Below are positions 1 to 11,942 of a DNA stretch of 64,000 nucleotides, piece by piece. The position numbers were made by a program, and so were the translations under genes. Under the pieces are notes generated by a model that saw nothing but the letters and a program-made list of their open reading frames with translations, was not told the DNA's origin and searched no databases. The first letter of the stretch is position 1, and every line of letters begins with the position of its first letter. This DNA is from Rhynchopus euleeides (taxonomy: Eukaryota > Euglenozoa > Diplonemea > Diplonemida > Diplonemidae): contig OY723313.1 in NCBI GenBank assembly GCA_963210315.1, positions 124,001-188,000 on the forward strand, given 5' to 3'.

Positions 1-1234
1 CCGACGCGTGTGCCTGCAGGCACCTCTGCAGGGTACCGCACTGCCTGCAGGATGCGCGTCCCCGTCTCCGCCACAGACGACTTGCCCGACACACCGTGGT
101 CCGTGCACAGCAACACCACCGTGTTGTCCAGCACGTCCAGCCCCTCCAGGCCCTGCAGCACGGCCCCGAGCGCGTCGTCCACCCACATGTGCGACGCCAG
201 CGTCTCCTGCACCGACTCGCGCCGCGTCAGATCCCCCGCCGCAGCCCACACGTCCGTGCGTTTACGCATCTCGTCTGCGGCACGTGCTCCAGCATGCCCG
301 CAGGCGTGGCGCGCAGGTCTAACGCCATTGCCGCCTGCGTCTTCGGGTTGTGCGGGCCAGTTGGCGTCATGTGCAGGAAGAAAGGCTTCCGTGCCCGCAC
401 CGCATCGCCCACCGCCGCCAGCGACGTGTTCACCATCCACTCCGGGTTGTGCGACCAGCGGTGGCCCTTTCCGTCCGTCGCCCCGTCCGCACCCATGTTC
501 GTCACATACGCGGACGCCACCTGCGTGAACCCCGTCGCCTCCACGTCCTGCACGAGCGTCTTGTAGTCGGCAAGGTACGCCTCCTCCATCTTCGACGGGA
601 ACAGGTGCCACTTCCCTGAGTGGATCGTCTCGTACCCGCGCCGTCCCAGCGCCGTCTGCAGGTTCTCCGACACGTCCCCGTCCGTCAGCTTTGTTGTCGG
701 CACGTCGATGTTCACCCGCCCGTCCCACCCCGCGTCCCCGTTGTGCTTCCGCCCCGCCACGAAGCGTGCGTAGTCGCCCCGGCTGGGGTACCGCCCCGTC
801 AGGAGGCTGAACCGCGACGGCGCACACTTCGGCGATGCCGTGTACGCCCGCTCGAACACTGCACCCTCTGCGCGCACCCGGTCCATGTTCGGTGTCGGCG
901 GCCGCTCTGCTGGAACCCCTGTCCCTGCAGGAGCCTCGTCCCACAGGAATGCCATGTCGTCTGGCATGAACAGCACCACGTTCGGCAGTGTCCTGCCCAC
1001 GGGCGCAGGGCCGTCAGTCGCAGGTGCACCGGTCGCGGGTGCCACCGTGTCTGGCACTGCCGTCTCGGACACGGGTAGTGGTGTCGCCACAGGCACAGGT
1101 GTCGGTGCAGGTGCAGGCGTCTGCTTGCACCGCAGCCCACGCCGCATCCTCCGCTCGCACGGTGTCTCAGGTGTCGGCACAGCAGCAGGCTGCGGGGTGG
1201 TCACAGGTGCGGGTGTCGGGACGGGTGTGGGCAC
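1..1234 (-). CDS. Sulfatase domain, 3' part cut by window edge
   Basis: Predicted sulfatase (alkaline-phosphatase fold) that would hydrolyse sulfate esters, probably extracellular or lysosomal. Visible motifs, numbered from position 1234: a metal-binding start VVLFMPDD near residue 88, the CAPSR motif near residue 135 whose Cys becomes formylglycine, GKWHL near 208 and TGPHNP near 292. The frame opened at 1234 closes at 227, but between about 285 and 260 the sequence moves to another frame that continues with EMRKRTDVW, then TDHGVSGK and an ETG motif, right up to base 1, as sulfatases do. This is therefore either a frameshift, an assembly error or an unrecognised small intron. The N-terminus is a Pro/Thr linker rather than a signal peptide, so this is probably the second half of the YHYH gene just upstream. 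The exact sulfatase substrate cannot be told. Confidence 0.7.
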
Positions 1235-1408
1235 ACGTCGCGGGCGCAGGTGTCACGGACACACGGGTCGGGACAGGCGTCGGTGCAGGTGCAGGCGTCT
1301 GCTTGCACCGCAGCCCGCGCCGCATCCTCCGCTCGCACGGTGTCTCAGGTGTCGGCACAGCAGCAGGCCGCGGGGTGGTCACAGGTGCGGGTGTCGGGAC
1401 GGGCGTGG
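1092..1408. repeat. 178-bp tandem duplication in the linker
   Basis: Two near-identical copies (about 1092-1230 and 1270-1408) with a 178-bp period. Both encode the same peptide (PETPCERRMRRGLRCKQ and flanking PTPAP) but in frames that differ by one, because 178 is not divisible by three. Confidence 0.85.
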
Positions 1409-2534
1409 CAACAGGCACTGGCGCAGGCACAGATGTCACGACAGGCGCAGGCGTGGCAGGTGTGGCAGGCGTGCACACAGGACGCTGCAGGGCGGTGTAC
1501 GCAGATGGCCCGTTCGTTGTGCACTGGGGGGTGAAGCTCGGGCGGCTGCCTGCACCAAAGCACCCGCTCAGGTAGGGGAAGGTCTTTGTTGCAAAGTAGG
1601 CGTAGCTGTCGTCGCACTCAGCCAGCCCCACCGCGCCGTTGCACACGTCCAGCCCTGACGCACCCGCCTCCGCCCCGCTGCCGAGGTACGGCCCGTACAT
1701 CACGTGCCCGTCCTTCGCCAGCCCGATCACCGTCAGCTCGCGCTTGTATGTCGACACCGCCTGTGTGGCAAAGTCGGTGCACCCGTTGCGCGCGTTGCAC
1801 GGTGCCACCGGCTGCGACGTCGGGTCCGCCACGCACGGCGAGGGGGTGTGGTAGTGGTAGATGCCTGCCGCCTGCGGGTGCCCCAGGCACAGGTCCACCT
1901 TCTCCACCACGCTGGCAGGGTCCGTCACCTCCGCAAACACAGACGGGTAGAAGGGGTCCACCCCCAGCGCGCTCATCTGGTTCATGTACACCACACCATC
2001 CAGCGCAATCCCCGACGCCACGCGCAGCGACGACGTCCCGAGCAGCTCGAAGTGGCTGTCCGCGGGCACCCGCGAGTGTGCCTGGATGTCGCACACCGCC
2101 TCGTTCACCTCATCCTGCGTCATGGGCGCCACACGCTCCACCACGGGCACGTTGAAGTCCACCTCAAAGTCGTTGTCCTGCTCCTTCGGCTCCACGGGCG
2201 ACGAGTAGCACGACGCAGGCAGCCCGTTGCTCTGCACACGGATGCGCACCACACCGCCCACCTCCCTGCAGGTCACGCACAGCTTCCGCTGCCACGTGCA
2301 CGATCCGTCTGCGTTCACCGTCCCGCCGCAGGCAGGGCTGCCGGTGCATGTCACCGCCGTCCCGCTGTGCCCCGCCAGGCTGCCCAGTGCGCCCCCCGCC
2401 CTGTCGCATGTGTTCCGGAACGCCCCAGCGATCCTGTCGCAGTCGCCCAGCGTCCTACCGAGCCCCTCCGCCTGCCCAGCCCACCCCGCCAGAAGCAGCA
2501 GGGCGCCTGCAAGACGCGCCGCGTGGTGCCCCAT
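1167..2534 (-). CDS. Secreted YHYH-domain protein with Pro/Thr linker
   Basis: Secreted protein. I chose ATG 2534-2532 because it gives a classic signal peptide (MGHHAARLAGALLLLAGWAG); the frame is open further upstream to 2612. A Cys-rich N-terminal part (CTGSPACGG..CTW..CVTC) is followed by a YHYH domain: the diagnostic GIYHYHTPSPC lies near residue 250, preceded by DGVVYMNQMSALG. YHYH domains occur in secreted proteins of bacteria and protists; their reaction is not known to me. The C-terminus becomes a low-complexity TPAPVTTP..PAAVPTPETPC linker and ends at 1167 in a frame that reads through a repeat. The same linker restarts in another frame and leads straight into the sulfatase, so YHYH plus sulfatase probably form one fusion gene (see findings). 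Confidence 0.75.
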   Translation of the reverse strand: MGHHAARLAGALLLLAGWAGQAEGLGRTLGDCDRIAGAFRNTCDRAGGALGSLAGHSGTAVTCTGSPACGGTVNADGSCTWQRKLCVTCREVGGVVRIRVQSNGLPASCYSSPVEPKEQDNDFEVDFNVPVVERVAPMTQDEVNEAVCDIQAHSRVPADSHFELLGTSSLRVASGIALDGVVYMNQMSALGVDPFYPSVFAEVTDPASVVEKVDLCLGHPQAAGIYHYHTPSPCVADPTSQPVAPCNARNGCTDFATQAVSTYKRELTVIGLAKDGHVMYGPYLGSGAEAGASGLDVCNGAVGLAECDDSYAYFATKTFPYLSGCFGAGSRPSFTPQCTTNGPSAYTALQRPVCTPATPATPAPVVTSVPAPVPVATPVPTPAPVTTPRPAAVPTPETPCERRMRRGLRCKQTPAPAPTPVPTRVSVTPAPATCAHTRPDTRTCDHPAACCCADT

Positions 2535-2751
2535 ATCGTCAAGCAGATGCAGCAACTGAGAAATCTGCAGAGGGTGTGGTGGCGTGTGTGCAAACTCACG
2601 CAATTCAGGCACACGAGACAGTGCAAAAGCCCCTATTCACTGAAATCCAGGAAGGGTGGCTCGGGGCAGCATCGCTCTTATTCTGTCTGTATGTTTCGGG
2701 CGGATGGGGTAGCTGTGGCGTTGCCTTCTTTTCTTGTTCGGTCCGCATGTG

Positions 2752-3417
2752 TTGAACGATTTTGAACGATTTTTGGCCGTGCTCGTCGCGTCCCCCGGTG
2801 AGGGGGGACGCTGTTTCGTGTTCTCCTTGCCGCACGGAGGCATTGCCTTACGTCGCCTCTTCCTCTTTTCCTTTATGGGCGGGTTAGTCTGGCTCAGAGG
2901 GCGGGACCGTGCTGATATGCACAGTGACGACTCTCCCTTTTTTGTTGTGCCCGCCTCCTGCCGAGTCGTGGCTGCTGCCTCTCAGACTGGGGGCGGGCGG
3001 TCGCCGACGCTGACGCGCCTGGCGGCCCGTGGAAAGTGACGTGGGTCTGGGGGTGGGGGGGGGGGGGGGGGGGGGGGTGCTGGGGTGTCAGGCCGAAGCC
3101 CTTGACCGCTGTTGATTTTTGCAGGTTTCACGAGATCAGGTAGTCCTTCTCGCTGTGCTCCGTCACCCCTGCCTCAGCCAGGTAGCGTAGGGCCCCCTTG
3201 CAGTTGTGCAGCAGCAGGTTGTGCACGCTTGTGGCTGTGAGGTGGTGTCGGGCTGACGCTGTCGCGGGACAGCCGAAGAATAGGTGCTTCAGCGAGACCC
3301 CAGGCGGGGGGCTGTCCGGCGCAAGCTTCAGGCAGGGTTTGCACGGTGGTTGTGCGCTGCCCGGGACGTCGTGGTCGTACACCAGGCGGTGGTGGTCGGC
3401 CCGGAGGCGGCGGATGG
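2752..3417 (-). mobile_element. 3' fragment of RNase-H LINE
   Basis: A 5'-truncated LINE piece, closely similar to the 3' end of the longer copy at 21.8-23.8 kb. The C-terminal coding end lies at 3128-3417 (zinc-knuckle CKPCLKLA..LKHLFFGCP, then LRYLAEAGVTEH) and the 3' UTR runs to about 2752. The UTR holds a 23-G run on the plus strand (C on the element's sense strand). The 3' tail is a short tandem repeat of ATCGTTCAAA type instead of poly(A). Similarity to the other copy stops at about 3417. Confidence 0.8.
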
Positions 3418-6339
3418 TGTTTATGACCCCTCCGACCCTCCCGACCCTCCTCCCAACGGGAAAGCTCGTCCGAGCCCGTACTTCCGTGAAAAAGCGAGGT
3501 GTTCAGGCAGGCCAGGCCATGCATAATCTTGTTAGCTGAGGCATGCGTGCCCACTATGTCGTTCGGATTCGTGTTGGTAGCGTGCAGCAGTCTGCAACTG
3601 ATTGAATTGATCCGTCGCGAACACAACTGAAGTCTGCCCGGTCGTGTGAAACTCACTTCGTTGAGAGAGGGTAGTCAATCACACAGGACGTAACACATTT
3701 GGGCTTCTTTTTGAGGCCACTTCGTCCCCATCCTGCCAGCGAGAAGGCCATTATCAGATCCTGTCGCGTCGCGTTGGATTTAGCAGCAACAAAAGGAAAA
3801 CCTGCCAGTGATGGTCCGGGCATTCGGAATTATTCGGAGCTGGACGAACACCCTCGATCGATGCTGGCGGATCATGGAGCCAGAAACGACGAAGCGACTC
3901 TGTTCGAGGCATTTCCGAATGCCCCGTATTTTCCCGAAAGAACGGCAAGCACAGCGTACGAATGGTTGCCCGATGCCGGCCGCGATGCGAGAAAATGAAT
4001 AAACGGGCAAAAAGAACTTACCCAGAGCAATTCGGGGGCCCGTCTTGCTCCTCCGGCCCTCCGTGTAAATCATAATGAACGCAAGACTACTTCAAACAAG
4101 CCCGCAGATGGGCCCACAACTGGGCCGCACAACAATGATGAGACTTCCATGTCAGGTCCTCTGGATCGGTTGCGACGCCCCGATGGAAACGCTTTGAATA
4201 GGAAGACCATTCGCCCTGTGCCAAGCTGTGTCGATGCGGCACATAAAGTGTGATCAGGCGATCGGAGTTCGGCACTTTTGTACGAAGCCTGCCCGTTTTG
4301 CCCTTTTGAAGACCACATTGGCTGCTCCACAGCGGCAGATGTCTTGAACGGAAGACGGGAAATCCACTGTGACCCAAGCACGTTACCGAAGCACGCGAGA
4401 TCTGGAGAGACTGAGATCGTTGAAGGGACTCTCCGGGAGCGGGGCGTTTTGATCTCATCTGGCATAATCGGCCGGGGCAATGGGGGTGTGTTGGGGTTCA
4501 AAAAGCGCTCCAAAAAAAAGTAAGGGGGGAAATAGAGACCTCGGATGACAGAACAAACGGAACAGAACGAACTCCAAGCCTCGAGGCGAGAATGAGGTGG
4601 TTGGTGGCAGCAGCACCTGGTTTGCTGTTAAAAAATGGCGTCTCTTTTACCTTGGTTCAACTGAAGGCTTGCTCCAGAATTTGTGCGGTGCTCCCCCGAT
4701 CTGGCAGCAGTCGAAGGTAGGCAGGTTGCCCAAGTCGTGAATTTGCAGAGAGCTATGAACAAAACACTTCTGTGCCCACTCGCCGGGTGTGTCTCTGAGA
4801 GAACCCCATGTGGACGGATATTTGCATCAGAAGCAAGGGCATACGATAACCACATCACCTCGCTGGTTGTGGCGGTTGCGCTCGTGTGGTCTCTTTCTCA
4901 TTCCGTGCACATGAAGCACAGGAATGCTGCGCCCCTCACGCCGGGTGTCCTGTCGAGAAGCAAGAACAGTCCAAGGCAAAAACAGATACCCACCGATGGC
5001 ATTCGAAGAATAGCCGAGAACATTATTTGGTTTCTTTCAAAAAGGAGAATTTGCCGGTTTTCAACAAGAAGCGAACGAAGCAAATGGGTTAGATGGGTGT
5101 TCGTGCAACGCGACTGGTGGAAAAAGCGGCGCAAGGGAAAAAATGGCGTTTGTGAAAATACCAAAGACGTAATCCTTCAGCAAAGTTCGCACGCAACGAG
5201 AACCCTTTTACAGCTGGGCTGGATCACTCAGAGACCGGGGAACATAGCATTGAAACTACACTTCGTGGTGGTCACAGGCAAGAGAGTGGACCCGTTCACG
5301 ACATAACCCGAAGCAAAACATCCCGAGCTGGGAGGGTGCCCCCCAAGCAAGCTTGGGTGTCGGAACCCAGTGCAGACATCCAGTCACGTGGCAAACATAG
5401 CCGCAGACTTGAACGACAATTGTTCCCCTGCACTGAATCATGTCGGGAGTATGGCACACTCGTCTGTGTGATTGTACCCCCAAACGACCTGACGGGGCAA
5501 GGGGTCTTTGCAGCCTGGCCCACGATGAGACCCACAGTGAATCAACGTCATCTGTGGCCGTCGAATCAAAGTATTCAGAATGATCGACTGCGAAGGCTCC
5601 AACTCTGTAGCCGGGCGAATGAGAACCGGCAAACTCATCTCTTAGCGCATCCCAAGACATCCCATGACTTGGCAACACGAGCATTGCTGGTGTCAACACC
5701 GACTGCTGGGTGGCGTCTCATTTCAAGGTATAATGCGTCCAGACCGGCCTTCAAGCACACGATACTGCGACTCGAGGCTAGGCGACGCTGGAACAGCGAG
5801 AGCGATAAGTGGGCCGTAAATGGGCCGACTGCCTGGATGCGATCTGCGATCACCCACGCCCTGCCCTCCACACCAGGTGTGGATGTCGACTGCTGCACAC
5901 AGGACTACCAGTCTAAAAAATAATTATGAACACACGCATGCCAGATAGACCACTGAGGTTCAGTGCAGATCACACCGAGATTCGGTGCGAAGTGCCACTG
6001 ACACGACACACTTCCGAACCCACCCACCCCCCCCCCCAGTGGCTGGCTTAACGCCGGGGTACTGTAAGCAGGGGGCTGGCCGGGGGGGGGGGGGGGGGGG
6101 GGGGGGGGCTCCCCGCGGGCTGAGGTCAGGCTGGCGACCCAGGTTTTCAGGGTGACACCAGGATTTTCTCGAAATTTTGGGTGACCCCCACCCTGGTCGG
6201 GGGGGGGGGGGGTCCCTCGCAAAGTGGGGGACAGGGGGGGGGGGGGGTACACTGGCTACCTCCCGCACCTGTAGGAAAGGACCCCCCCCTTGTACCTGTA
6301 CAGGGGGGGGGGTACTTTTACCCAATTGGCATTTCCCAG
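3418..6339. other. Gene-poor stretch
   Basis: No convincing gene on either strand. Base composition is less GC-rich from about 3,550 to 5,950 than around it. Open frames of 150-200 codons here (for example plus 4683-5306 and 5336-5923) show no domain, no biased codon use and no start context. From 6,000 the DNA becomes G/C homopolymer-rich, with a 27-G run at 6082-6108. Confidence 0.5.
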
Positions 6340-7220
6340 TAAGTGGTGTCAATAGGCACCCCATGGCCAAAATGACCCCACCACAATCCGCACGGATCCC
6401 AAATATCCCAAAGAACGGGTTTTTGGAAAATCCGAGGGGGGGGGTCCCGCTGGGTGGGTAGGTGGGGTGGGGTGTGGGCTGGTGAAGGTGGCTGCCTCCC
6501 AGCCACCTTCACCCATGACCAGTCCCTGAACCAGACCCACGTTTCATGGGCGAAACTTGGCTCGTACACCACCAAAGTGACCCCACTGTGATCCGCAAAA
6601 ATTCCAAACGTTCAAAAGAAAGGGGTTTTGGAACACCCGAGGAGGGGGTCCCACTGGGTGGGTGGGGTGGGGTGTGGGCTGACTGCCTCCCAGCCACGCT
6701 GACCAGCCCCTGAACTAGACCCGTGTTTCATGGGTGATGCTTGGCTCGCACACCACCAAAGTGACCCCACTGTGATCCGCACAAATTCCAAACGTTCAAA
6801 AGAAAGGGTTTTTGGAACACCCGTGGAGGGGGTCCCGCTGGGTGGGTGGGTGTGGCTGCCTCCCAGTCACATTCCCTTAGGATCAGCCCCTGAACCAGAG
6901 GCACATTTCATGGACGGTGTTTGGCTCCTAGACCCACAAAATGACCCCACTACGATTCGCAAAAGTTCCAAACGTTCAGAAGAACGGGGTTTTGGAATAC
7001 CCGAGGAGGGGGTCCCGCTGGGTGGGTGGGCTGGTGTGGCTGCCTCCCAGTCACATCCTCCTGGGGCCAGCCTCCTATGACCAGACCCTGAATCAGACCC
7101 ACATTTCATGGGTGAAGCTTGACACCTCGACCCACAGTGTGACCCCACTACGATCCGCACAGATTCCAAATAGTCAAAAGAAAGGGGTTTCGGAACACCC
7201 GAGGAGGGGGTCCCGCTGAT
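6340..7220. repeat. ~180-205-bp satellite array
   Basis: About four and a half tandem units. The landmark TGACCCCAC recurs at 6373, 6578, 6762, 6942 and 7140, giving spacings of 205, 184, 180 and 198 bp. Each unit carries ATCCGCA..ATTCCAAACGTTCA, then GGAACACCCGAGGAGGGGGT, then CTGCCTCCCAG and CCCTGAA.CAGA. A diverged outlier lies at 21.55-21.78 kb. Confidence 0.9.
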
Positions 7221-8572
7221 TTTGGGTCACTTTCGGGTGATGTCAGGTACCTGGAGTGACCGCAGGTAGCCCATTTTCAGGGTGGGAGCCCTACTCGTAC
7301 GTCACCCAGATTCAGCCCAAACCGTGCACCTCGGGTGCACGGTCGCCGGCAGCGCGCGGGCACCCGGAAACAGGCCGCATTTGCGCGCGCTGCCTGCACC
7401 CTGCACGCCAGCCCCCCCCCCCCCCCGGGGCTGTAAGCGACCCCCCAGAAAATTACCCCAGCCACTGCCCCCCCCCCCCCACCCAGCCTTCCCAACGGCA
7501 GTCTCTTCCGTCCGGTTGGAGACCAACCCAACAACCCGCCGCTCTATCCCCTGCACAACATTCGTCTCAAAGTTGAAACAGGGGCACACACACAAAAAAA
7601 ACAGAGGTTCAGAAACGGAGACGGAGTATTTTTGTCGCACTACCACCACCCCACGGCACACCATTCCCCCCACCCCCACCCCTCGCCAGCCCCACTCACC
7701 GCTTTTTAGTGCAACACTTCGGTGACCTTCACGTACAGTTCCCACGGGGATCATGGGAACAATGTGTGAACAGGTCAGCAATGCACGCCACTCTGGAACT
7801 CACACAACAGCAACGAGGCACCGATTAGGTGAGGCAGCCCTGAGGCGCGACAGCATTGTGCTTCCCCGAGCGAGGGCACAAGAGCCGCCCCCTGGGTAGT
7901 GAGACAATCACCGGCACCCGCCCTGCTTCCCCACGGCTCTATGCGCTGCAAACCAACCGGTATTGCATTGGGGAAGGCAGCACCCACTCGTTGGGCACAC
8001 CCTGTCTTGGCGAAGGGGTGTGGAGTGGGTGGCACAGAAAGGTTTTCCCCAGTTGGCGACGATGAACTATCAAAAATGGAACGGTGTGGGTGGGGGAGAG
8101 GGACAGATTATACGCGTAATTAGCGCCCTGCTCTGTTGCAATCTCTCGATTGCCCGCAGCGCGGCGCTGCGCCCACAAACAGTAGAGGCGGCATGCGACA
8201 TGGGAGGTTGAAGCAACAAGGCGATGTTATTTGTGTGATTTGGCACATGCATAGGTTCCGGGCAATGCCGGAGCAGCACACATGAGGCGAATTCGTTATT
8301 GATTATTCTGCACTTGCAAGACAGTCACCCATTGTGACGTGGTCTACTATCAGACACCCCTCCCAGGAGCAACGTTTGATGTGCCCTTTCGGTGACGTTG
8401 ATGGCGGTTCCAGTAGCGTGAGACGCCAGGCCGTGATGTCTGCGGGGCTTGATGGTCCAGCTTGATAAGGCAGACGGTTTTCTCCTAGCACCCGGACGGA
8501 TCGCAACCCACGAAGCACAACCAAGCGGAGGACCGCATCCCCCAACACCTGACACGGTTTTAGTGTTCACGA
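7221..8572. other. Intergenic DNA with poly-C runs
   Basis: No gene recognised. Contains C-runs at about 7413-7426 and 7470-7480 on the plus strand, the opposite polarity to most runs in the window, followed by unstructured sequence up to the stop codon of the next gene. Confidence 0.4.
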
Positions 8573-9199
8573 CTAAGCACGGTCGCCGTCGGAGGCAGAC
8601 GCAACCTCGTTGCTGAGGGACTCGTACTCCTCGAGGAACGACAGCCGCTCGCTCTCGCCCCACGTCGCGTCGAACAGGATAGTATTCGCGGGCGGCAGAG
8701 GTGAGTTGCTCAGCAGAGTCAGCCACTTGTCCAGGAACTTGTCGCACTGCTTGTGGTAGGACAGGTTGAAGGGGGCCTCGCGTGCCGGTCCGCGACCGTT
8801 GCGGAGCAGAACGTAGCGCCGTGCAGGCAGCGAGGGAACCTCGATGGGCACATCGGAGAACTCCACCGACGCAGAGGGCTCGTGGCCAATCGAGGAATCG
8901 TACGACGAGGTAGACGCCGTGGTGCACAGGGGTTGGGGATCAACACAGCCGAGAACCACCGCGTTGACTTCAACGTTCTCATGGAAGCTCACGCGGCGGC
9001 CCTGCTGAATGTACTTACCCCCACACAGCCCCTGCACGCACTCCTGCCAGAACTCCACAGACTCGGAGTGCACTGTTTCCATCTGCGTCTCGATCTGCTG
9101 GCGCGATGACGCCTCGGAGAAATACAGCCTGCGCCACGGACACCAGCGGGCGGGGTGGGGCCCGCTACACTCCCGGCAAGTCGGCGGTGACATCGCCAT
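8573..9199 (-). CDS. Hypothetical protein with zinc-knuckle-like motif
   Basis: A 208-residue open frame starting ATG 9199-9197 (a second ATG follows at 9193) and ending TAG. Near the N-terminus it has CRECSGPHPARWCP, a CxxC..H..C arrangement that could bind one zinc. The rest is mixed polar sequence with no repeats or membrane segments; the C-terminus is acidic (GESERLSFLEEYESLSNE). Family unknown. Orientation matches all neighbouring genes and the sequence is protein-like, so I favour a real gene, perhaps with unseen upstream exons. Confidence 0.55.
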   Translation of the reverse strand: MAMSPPTCRECSGPHPARWCPWRRLYFSEASSRQQIETQMETVHSESVEFWQECVQGLCGGKYIQQGRRVSFHENVEVNAVVLGCVDPQPLCTTASTSSYDSSIGHEPSASVEFSDVPIEVPSLPARRYVLLRNGRGPAREAPFNLSYHKQCDKFLDKWLTLLSNSPLPPANTILFDATWGESERLSFLEEYESLSNEVASASDGDRA

Positions 9200-10787
9200 A
9201 AACGGAACCTCCCTTCGCTATTCGCGGCAACGGAGTCGATAAGATTCCTTGGCAGGCTTGCGAAGACGTGATTGCGATGTAGAAACGAGACCCAAGGCAA
9301 TCCTTCCCACCAGCTTCAGACGAGCTTTTGATAGTACTTCGGTGCGGGGCTGCTTTGTGTGTTTTTTGCTTCGGGGCGGGGGGCGAGCGCAGGGGCGAGG
9401 GCGAGCTAGAAAATATCACAAACAAAAAATAGAGAGGGCTGGGGCTCAAGAAAGCAACGCAACAAAACTACCGGACTTTGGATACCTCGAGAGACGGGCT
9501 GTATGTATGTGGGTGTGTTTTTTTTGTTGTTGTTTGTTATTTTTTTGGGGGGGTGGGGGCGCACGGGGGAAGGGCGAATCGAGCGCAAGACGGGGGACTC
9601 GGGGAGAACAGAACCAGAAGGGAGAGCACGAACTAACAACACGCAGACGGCACGGCGATAGAACTCTGCAGAGTGGCTGTTGGCTTCCTCGGTGTGACGT
9701 GATTTGGCCTGCAGGGGCGGGGGTGGTGGTGCAGCGAGAACAGGCACAGCGGACATCACTCCAAGGTCACTCCAGGGCAGGGGTATGGGGGTGTAGGAGA
9801 CCGGGGGGGTTTGCTGCGGTGTTCTTGCGATAACCAATCGCACGGATCTTTCTTGGCTCTGCTCTCAGGGCAAAGCAGCTGTGGAGGGGACACACCGGTC
9901 GGGGCAAGAGAGATGTGTGGAGGGCTTTTCGCTCCAGAGTGCAGAAACACAAGCATCGCAGGCTCCCTGTGGCTGTGGTCAGATGAACCTTGGCACAGCG
10001 CACATCAGCCCCATGCACCACGACGAGGAGATCGTCAGTATTGGCTTGTTGTCCACATGACACCACGTGGTTGCTTCGCCCTCGCCTACAGCGGATGGAG
10101 ATTTCGAAGGGCTGCATCCCAAGAGGTATCAAGATGCGAAGATAAAAATCGGCAGCACTCCTTCCCCCCAATGTAAAGATAAAGCACCCCCATACCCCTC
10201 CAACCCGTGGCGGTTGATTTTCTTTCGGTCGTTCTATGTAACACAAAGAAGGCGGTGTGAGAGAGAGCGGAATATGAAAAAATACAGGACGCCTCCGGCG
10301 GGGAGGAACATCGCACCGAGAGGGCATGCCTCCCAAGCAGCATGCAGATCTGTTGCCAGGGGGCTTGTATGACAGCGTGTGGCATCCCCCCCTGCACCGC
10401 CCTCCCCGTTCTGATAAGTTTGAGTCGCAAGGCCTGCACAACACCCAGAGAACAAGAAGTAAGAAAAAGCCACCGGGACACACCCAGATATTTTTGCTTG
10501 GCTGCTGCGCCTCAGCATATCGAAACGGAGAGAAAAAAGCAAAAAACAACCCACACACACACACACACACACCTCACACCCTCGCACACATTGGGTTGTG
10601 TGCGAAGCCTCTCCTAATCCCCAATGAGGCCCAAATCAACACGGAAGGGCGCCCTGTTGGCTGCCCCCCCGGTGCGACGGGGCATCGGGGCAGGGGGCTC
10701 TGGGCTTTGGGGCACCGCGCATTCAGTCAGGGGATACTTGCACCACCCCCACCACCCCCCACCCCCCTCCTCCTGCAGGGCACAGCA
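9200..10787. other. Intergenic DNA
   Basis: No gene recognised. T- and G-rich on the plus strand around 9,500-9,560, with a (CA)n microsatellite at about 10,553-10,572 and a C-rich stretch just before 10,788. Confidence 0.4.
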
Positions 10788-11942
10788 CTACAGGTTCTGG
10801 ATGTACGCCTTTGTCAGCTCATCCCGTGAGGCGGAGCCGCCGAAGTCGGACATCTGCACCTTGCCTTCGCGGATCACACGTGCGACAGCTGCGTCGATGC
10901 GGTTGGCGGTGTCTGTCTCACCCAGGTGGTGAAGCATGAGCACCGCGGTGCGAATCATGGCAGTGGGGTTGGCCCTCCCCGTGCCAGTGAAGTTGGGTGC
11001 CGATCCGTGCGACGGCTCGAAGATGGAGTAGTTGTCGCCGATGTTCCCTGACGGTGCGAAGCCCAGCCCGCCGACCATCTCTGCCGCAAGGTCGGAGATG
11101 ATGTCGCCAAACATGTTCTCGGCGACGAACACGTCGTAGGCCTCCGGCTGGCGGAGCATGAACATGCACTGCGCATCGATGTTGGTTTCCTGCAGAGGGA
11201 TGCCGGGGTACTCCTGGGCAACGCGGCGTGCAGTCTGCAGCATCAGGCCTCCTGTCTCGCGCAGCACGTTGGGCTTGTCCACCACCGTCACGCTCTTCCT
11301 GTTATTCGCCTTGGCGTATTCAAAGGCGCGGCGGATGATGTTCTCGCAGCCCTGCCGTGTCATGATGCGGGTGGACATCGCGATGTTGTCCAGCCCGAAC
11401 TTCTCAAACTTCTTCATCTTCGGGTGCGCCTCGTCGAGGGCGTCGAACACCTTCTGCGGGAGGGGGTGGAACTCCACGCCGCCGTACATCCCCTCCGTGT
11501 TCTCACGGAACACAATCCAGTCGATGCTGTCGCGGAAGTTCCTCGGGTTGCCCGGGATCGCCTGGCAGGGGCGGAAGTTGGTGTGCAGGTTCAGCTCCTG
11601 CCGCATCCGCACGATGGGGCTGGTGTATTTGATCCCCTTGCCCTGCAGGGCGGGCGACAGCTCCTTGGCGGCGTCGGCGGCGGGCTTGCTGGTGATGGCG
11701 GCGAACAGGCCGACGTCTGTCTTCTTCGGGTTCAGAATCTCGAGGGTGCGGTCCGGCAGCGCGTTCCCTTCGTTCTTCCAGAACTCCCACCCGATGTCGC
11801 AATGCACATACTCCGCCTTGAACCCGGCTGCGTCCAGTACCTGGAGGCAGTTCTCCATCACCTCAGGCCCGATGCCATCCCCAGGCAGGAGGGCCACACG
11901 GTGGGCGTACCTCACGCTGCGCGACAAGCGTCCGACGTGCAT
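10788..11942 (-). CDS. Isocitrate/isopropylmalate dehydrogenase family enzyme
   Basis: NAD(P)-dependent beta-decarboxylating dehydrogenase, most likely isocitrate dehydrogenase of the TCA cycle; homoisocitrate or 3-isopropylmalate dehydrogenase remain possible. With ATG 11942-11940 it is 384 residues, normal for the family. The start peptide [14 protein letters not shown] is Arg/Ser-rich and could be a mitochondrial targeting sequence. Family signatures in order: [14 protein letters not shown] near residue 15, [10 protein letters not shown] near 145, [11 protein letters not shown] mid-protein, then [26 protein letters not shown] and [12 protein letters not shown] (metal, substrate and NAD loop). 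The reading frame is open upstream of this ATG, but a CTGCAG 18 nt before it looks like a splice acceptor, so I do not extend. No intron inside. Confidence 0.9.
   Translation of the reverse strand: MHVGRLSRSVRYAHRVALLPGDGIGPEVMENCLQVLDAAGFKAEYVHCDIGWEFWKNEGNALPDRTLEILNPKKTDVGLFAAITSKPAADAAKELSPALQGKGIKYTSPIVRMRQELNLHTNFRPCQAIPGNPRNFRDSIDWIVFRENTEGMYGGVEFHPLPQKVFDALDEAHPKMKKFEKFGLDNIAMSTRIMTRQGCENIIRRAFEYAKANNRKSVTVVDKPNVLRETGGLMLQTARRVAQEYPGIPLQETNIDAQCMFMLRQPEAYDVFVAENMFGDIISDLAAEMVGGLGFAPSGNIGDNYSIFEPSHGSAPNFTGTGRANPTAMIRTAVLMLHHLGETDTANRIDAAVARVIREGKVQMSDFGGSASRDELTKAYIQNL

Noticed and set aside
5336-5923. 195-codon plus-strand frame
   Set aside because: No recognisable domain, composition like random translation, and no similarity to neighbours.
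6340-7220. Regular repeats that might suggest a CRISPR array
   Set aside because: Units are 180-205 bp and spacer and repeat are not distinct; surrounding genes have spliceosomal introns, so the DNA is eukaryotic.
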